64,000 bases of DNA from Gonatopus flavifemur. Its lineage: Eukaryota; Arthropoda; Insecta; Hymenoptera; Dryinidae. The stretch is from the NCBI GenBank assembly GCA_018340375.1, contig JAFFJZ010000049.1:1488001-1552000 (forward strand), given 5' to 3'. Within the stretch, counting starts at the first letter, position 1, and each line of letters opens with the position of its first letter. This document shows, one piece after another, positions 57,886 to 64,000 of the stretch. The translations under genes and the position numbers were made by a program. Under the pieces are notes generated by a model. That model was not told where the DNA came from. It made no database searches and saw only the letters and a program-made list of their open reading frames with translations.

Positions 57886-58749
57886 ATGCCACGTCCGAAT
57901 TTACCGAGTGTCTCAAAATCGACAACGAGTAGCAGTAATAAAATGGATGCATTGTTTAAAAGCAATGAAGTGAAACAAAACTTGGTGGAATCCAAGACTG
58001 TAAACTCGACTGGTATTATCAATGACAACAATGCTATATTGCAGGGAATCATGGAGAGTATCACACAATTAAAGGAAGAGTTTGGAGATATGAAAAGAAT
58101 GATGATGGAAATGCAAAACAATATGAAAGAAGTACATGATTTGAAGCAGATGATGAAAGAAAAAGAGAAGAAATGGGAAGAGGAGAAGGAAGAACTTATT
58201 AATAGAATTGATATACTCGAGAAAAAAGAAGGAGTAAGGGAAAGAGATGAAAAAAAAACAAATATAGTCGTCAAAGGTATTGAGACGAATAATCAAATAG
58301 AAGCAAGGCAATTAGTCCAGAATATGTTCGAAGAACAATTGAAAATAGAAGTCAAGATAATAAAAGTTACAGAATTCAGGACAAAACAAAATGCTAAATT
58401 GATCGTCGTTAAACTGGGCAGTCTGGAGGAAAAACAGGCGAAAATGGAAAATAAACACAAATTGAAAGGTACCAAAATCTATATAAATCATGACCTAACA
58501 ATACAAGAAAGGGAAATCCGAAGGAAATTAGAAGAAAGAGCAAGGGTGGGAAGAGCGAAAGGAAGTGTTGTGAAAATCGGACGAGCAAGATTAATAATCA
58601 ACGGAGAAGTGTGGATGTGGTATAACGGCGAGGGACTGAAGAGGAGAATTGGAGAACAGGTGTTTTTTCGAAGACAGGAAACAATCTCAGAGGAAAGAAG
58701 AGGAGGAACCTTATTCAATTCGAATGAGCGAACAGCGATCGAAGGTTAA
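57886..58749 (+). CDS. LINE ORF1 protein (coiled coil plus RNA-binding domain)
   Basis: 287 codons from an ATG. Residues about 45-125 are a long Lys/Glu-rich coiled coil (ITQLKEEFGDMKRMMMEMQN and onward). Residues about 125-215 form an RRM-like block, TNIVVKGIE ... KVTEFRTKQNAKLIVVKLG, followed by a basic C-terminal piece (TIQEREIRRKLEERARVGR). This order resembles the L1-type ORF1 nucleic-acid chaperone, which packages element RNA in the cytoplasm. The frame is intact. It overlaps the ORF2 start by 26 bp (ORF2 ATG at 58724), in a different frame. Confidence 0.8.
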   Translation: MPRPNLPSVSKSTTSSSNKMDALFKSNEVKQNLVESKTVNSTGIINDNNAILQGIMESITQLKEEFGDMKRMMMEMQNNMKEVHDLKQMMKEKEKKWEEEKEELINRIDILEKKEGVRERDEKKTNIVVKGIETNNQIEARQLVQNMFEEQLKIEVKIIKVTEFRTKQNAKLIVVKLGSLEEKQAKMENKHKLKGTKIYINHDLTIQEREIRRKLEERARVGRAKGSVVKIGRARLIINGEVWMWYNGEGLKRRIGEQVFFRRQETISEERRGGTLFNSNERTAIEG

Positions 58750-61680
58750 TGTAATCGAAACAAGCAGCAGTATCATGTTTTGGAATTTCAATGGGCTTAG
58801 AAGAATATATGAGTTAAATGCTGATGAAAAAGAGACAATTCTACAGAAATGTGATATTGTATGTTCAACAGAAACTTGGAACATTACAGACTTTATGGTA
58901 ACTCCGAATTTTTTGATTGGATATAATAACATTGCTGTAGAAGCGACAAAGGAAGCAGATAGGGGTAGAGCGAGTGGAGGTCTTCGCGTTTTTTACAAAT
59001 CAGAAACTATTGAAGAGGTAAAAATAATCGAAGAAAATGTAAATTGGATAGCTATAAGCTGTAATTATCATGGAATAGATTTGATTGTCATAAATGTCTA
59101 TATACGTAGTAAATATGGAATAGAAAGAATTAAAATGTTAGCGGATTTCATGTGGAATTTGAAAGAAAAATTTAATAATCTAATCGTGGTTGATGGGGAT
59201 TTTAATGGAAGGATTGGAGGAATGAATCAGTTCAGTGAAGAATTGTATGGCAATATGAAATTAAGGGCAATAAGGAGTAGTATGGATGCAAAAAAGAACC
59301 CTATGGGTGAAATTTTATGTGAAAAATTTGAAGAGTTGGGATATATGGTAAGGGGTCATTTCGCCGAAAATGTTTTTGGCCGAAAATTTGTTCATTGGCA
59401 GATTTGATAGGAGTAACTACACATTCCCAGGAAATACTAGTGATTCTCCAATGCAGAAAATTCGGCCAAAAACATTTTCGGCTAAAAGACCCTCTACCGG
59501 GGTATATATGCCTGAACGGCAGAACAATCAGCGATGAAATGGGAACGTTCACGTATGTAGATAACAAGGGTACAAGTGTAATTGATCTAGTATGGGTGAA
59601 TTTAGAAAAAATAGACAATGTTAGAGATATGGAAATAATTCAATTGGGCTTGTCAGATCATTTGCCCGTAATAGTATATTTAGAAATGAATGTAAGACAA
59701 TCGAATATAAAAGAAAATAAATCCGTACTCATTGAAAAATTGACTTGGGAGGAAGCAAAGGAAAATAACTATAAACGTGAATTAGACAATCTTGAGTGGG
59801 TGAACACAAACGATGTAGATAGAGACGCAACTATACTGAATGGGAATATTATGGAAGCAGCACGGAAAGTAGAAATAATAAAGCAGATAAAAGTTTTTAA
59901 TACTGTTAAATTTAGGAATAGACCATGGTATATCAAAGATTGTATAATGTTAAAAAAAGAATATAAAAGCAACTATAGGTTATGGAGAAAGAAAAAAGAT
60001 GAGACCTCGAAACAAGAATACTTGAAAAATCGGAAAAAATATGTAAATTTAGTAAAAAGCTCAAAAAGGCAGTGTGAGAAGGAAATAATAGAAAATCTAA
60101 AAAATGTTAAAGATAATAAAACTTCCTGGAAAACGGTGAAGAAACTGAGGTATAAAAAACCAGAAGAAAGTAAACTAAGCGTTGAAACAGTAGAAGATTA
60201 TTATAAAACATTGTATCCGATTAGGAGCACTTTTCAAACTTCTCTTGTGGATTGTAGACATCCAATATTGGATAGGCAGATAGATCTCTTAGAACTTGAT
60301 AAGGTATTGAGGAAATTAAAGAACAACAAATCACCGGGCCCAGATTGTATAACAAATGAGTTCTATAAGTCAATGACTGTAAACTCAAAATTATTTACGG
60401 TGAAAATGCTAAACAAAATTCTAGAGAAAGGAATAATTCCTGAAGATTGGACAAGATTCCATCAAATAATGTTATTTAAAAAAGGAGATCCTAGTAAACC
60501 AGAAAATTACAGAGGTATTACTCTCGCCAATGGAATTGTGAAAATATTGACAGCAATATTGAATAATCGGCTGTTGAATGGGGCGGAAAGCAATGGCATA
60601 TTACCGGAGAGTCAGACAGGATTTAGAAGAGGGAGACAATGTGAGGATAACATTCTTGTGCTGAGCGCTAAAATCACATGGGCATTTAGCCAAAATAAGG
60701 GCAAGTTGTACACAGCTTTCATAGACTTTAGAGAGGTATTCGATTTGGTGGATCACAGTATTCTATGGCAAAAATTGTTCAACATTGGTGTAAGCTCGCA
60801 ATTGATCAAATTATTAGCTAATATATATGAAAGAGCAACGGTGAAAGTAAAGGCTAACCAGACTGAACAAACGGAGCAGCTGGAGATAACGCAGGGAGTT
60901 ATTCAGGGAGATACTCTCAGCTCCTTGCTATTTTCCTTCATGATGAGCGATGTGGACCAATTCTTCATAAACGAAGGTCATGAAAAAATCGAACGTAATA
61001 TTGAAATGCTCTGGTTTGCGGATGACCTATTTATTGCGGCTAATGATACATTAGAATTACAGAGAAAAGTTCTTACATTAGAAAATTATTGCGAGTTAAA
61101 TAAACTAATAGTCAATACAGATAAAACAAAGTTGATGATCTTCCAAAAAGCAGGGCGTAATAAAAAATTGAGGCAACTGAAGTATAAGAATGAAGTGATA
61201 CATATAGTAAAAAAGTATGTGTATTTGGGGATGCCGTTCAATTCGTCGGGAGCATTTAATGAAGCATTGATATACTTTCAGCGGAAAGCTAAATCAGCAT
61301 TAGGGGCGATATGGAAACCCTTAGTTTCTGGAAAAATGGAAGGATGGTCTAACAAAATTCAGCTTTTCGAATCAGTCGTAGAATCAACTTTACTTTATGC
61401 ATCAGGTGTGTGGGGTATAAGATACGGAGAGGAATTGGAGAAGATCCAGTTAATGTTTTTAAAAAGATTGCTCTCACTTCCGACGAATACACCTGGTTAC
61501 TTACTCAGATTAGAGACGGGAACGAATCCATGGAAGTTAAAGGTTATAAAAAGAGGGCTGACATATTTGGTAAAACTACTAGAAATGGATGTAAATAGAT
61601 ACCCAAGAAAGTGTCTGCAGGATCTGATTGTCCTAGAGAGGTGTCTGATTCAAGAAAATACAACTGGTTCTCATGGTTGA
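58724..61680 (+). pseudogene. LINE ORF2 (endonuclease and reverse transcriptase), interrupted by a MITE
   Basis: 58724-59346 holds the APE-type endonuclease: FWNFNGLRR, CSTETWN (catalytic Glu), VINVYIRSK and VDGDFNGRIGG. It is interrupted at 59347-59498. After the insertion the frame continues with YICLNGRTISDE, the SDHLPV motif (catalytic Asp-His) and then the polymerase: NNKSPGPDCITNEFYKSM, TGFRRGRQCEDNI, FIDFREVFDLVDH, TQGVIQGDTLSSLLFSF and LWFADDLFIA. The MITE plus its 9-bp duplication adds 161 bp, which moves the frame by two and exactly accounts for the change seen. A later frame change lies between 61611 and 61680. Confidence 0.9.
59347..59498. mobile_element. MITE with 9-bp target duplication, Mutator-like (copy 2), in LINE ORF2
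   Basis: GGTAAGGGGTCATTTCGCCG at the left and the complement of GGCTAAAAGACCCTCTACC at the right; the long arms (about 50 bp) include GAAAATGTTTTTGGCCGAA. The flanks GGGATATAT (59338-59346) and GGGGTATAT (59499-59507) differ at one base. Confidence 0.88.
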
Positions 61681-62206
61681 AACAAGAATTACAAAACCTT
61701 GATTATGGATACTTGATGGAGGACCTGGATAGTGGCATAATAAAGAACGAAATAGTTAACGTTCTCAGGAAAGGAGAATTGATGTATTTCATAAAAGATA
61801 GGGATAGAGCATTGTGTTCAAGATTTTGCCCGATTTACAAATACATCAAAGATTTAGGAGGAAGAAAATGTGAAATTTATTTACACTTCAATTTACCAAT
61901 TAGAGTAATAAGGGTGGCTGCACAATGTAGATTAGCGGGAAGAGAAGTATGGTATATGAAAACCAGTTTGAATTCATTTGTAAAATTTGATGCTAGGGAA
62001 ATATGTCTAATATGTAACGATAAAAAATTAGAATCCTTGAAACATATATTAATAGATTGTCAGCAATATAATGAATGTGATTATAGTAAAATAAGAGGAA
62101 TAGGTTTTCCAATGATTTTATATATATGGGAAGAGAAGTGGGCCAAAATGTTGTATCAATATGTGGAATCTATGTGCGAATTAAGAGCGTTTTGTTTGAA
62201 TGAGTA
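61611..62206 (+). pseudogene. LINE ORF2 C-terminus with zinc knuckle, frameshifted
   Basis: This frame continues ORF2 after a one-base-loss-type change somewhere in 61611-61680. It carries a C-terminal CLICNDKKLESLKHILIDC motif (C-x2-C-x8-H-x4-C), the zinc-binding tail found after the polymerase in many LINE clades. It ends at a TAA at 62205, followed by a short 3' untranslated region to about 62285. Confidence 0.85.
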
Positions 62207-62283
62207 ATTGATACTGTAAGGATGTTTATATTACTATTTGTAATCCTAACTCTCTTTGTAATAGGTATTGTACCTGTGAACAA

Positions 62284-64000
<1,717 letters not shown>

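Overview
The window looks like transposon-rich, AT-rich nuclear DNA from an arthropod, most likely an insect. The recognisable coding sequences are Transib (RAG1-like), tnp2-like and mariner-like transposases, RTE-, I/L1-like and R1-clade retrotransposons, and a probable mononegavirus-like glycoprotein relic. All of these combinations are common in insect genomes. No bacterial operon, ribosomal RNA gene or conventional host housekeeping gene was recognised. The species cannot be named from the sequence.

Layout. 1-1075: relic of a viral-type glycoprotein joined to a decayed DD37D mariner-like transposase. 1100-5000: two clusters of a 42-bp hairpin minisatellite, a Transib C-terminal fragment and a diverged 122-bp repeat. 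5660-11680: two diverged copies of one interspersed repeat; the first carries an 829-bp fold-back element that the second lacks. 14563-19740: 122-bp tandem repeats on both sides of a multi-exon Transib transposase pseudogene. 20032-23407: a full-length RTE-type LINE on the minus strand with a perfect 15-bp target-site duplication. 24125-27110: small DNA elements, a tRNA-derived SINE-like relic and a dispersed repeat. 27476-33050: about 15 units of a 370-bp satellite, nine in one orientation followed by six in the other. 33458-43195: hAT-, pogo- and fold-back-type non-autonomous elements, several with exact target-site duplications, including a 2.4-kb inverted-repeat-bracketed block. 44990-49850: a probable two-gene DNA transposon locus: an intact 684-codon tnp2-like transposase followed on the same strand by a spliced gene resembling the N-terminus of DUF4806-type proteins. 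51762-57270: further MITEs and fold-backs. 57655-62556: a LINE with ORF1 and ORF2, a MITE inserted into ORF2, and a very long (TAA)n tail. 62557-64000: the 3' half of a GC-rich R1-clade LINE on the minus strand, running off the window.

The genes serve element mobility rather than a host pathway: transposases (DNA cut-and-paste) and endonuclease/reverse transcriptases (target-primed reverse transcription). The many short inverted-repeat elements probably depend on enzymes encoded elsewhere. The best candidates for something not well described are the tnp2/DUF4806-like locus, the bidirectional satellite with its five-unit higher-order repeat, the hairpin minisatellite, and the TIR-bracketed repeat block at 37187-39630.
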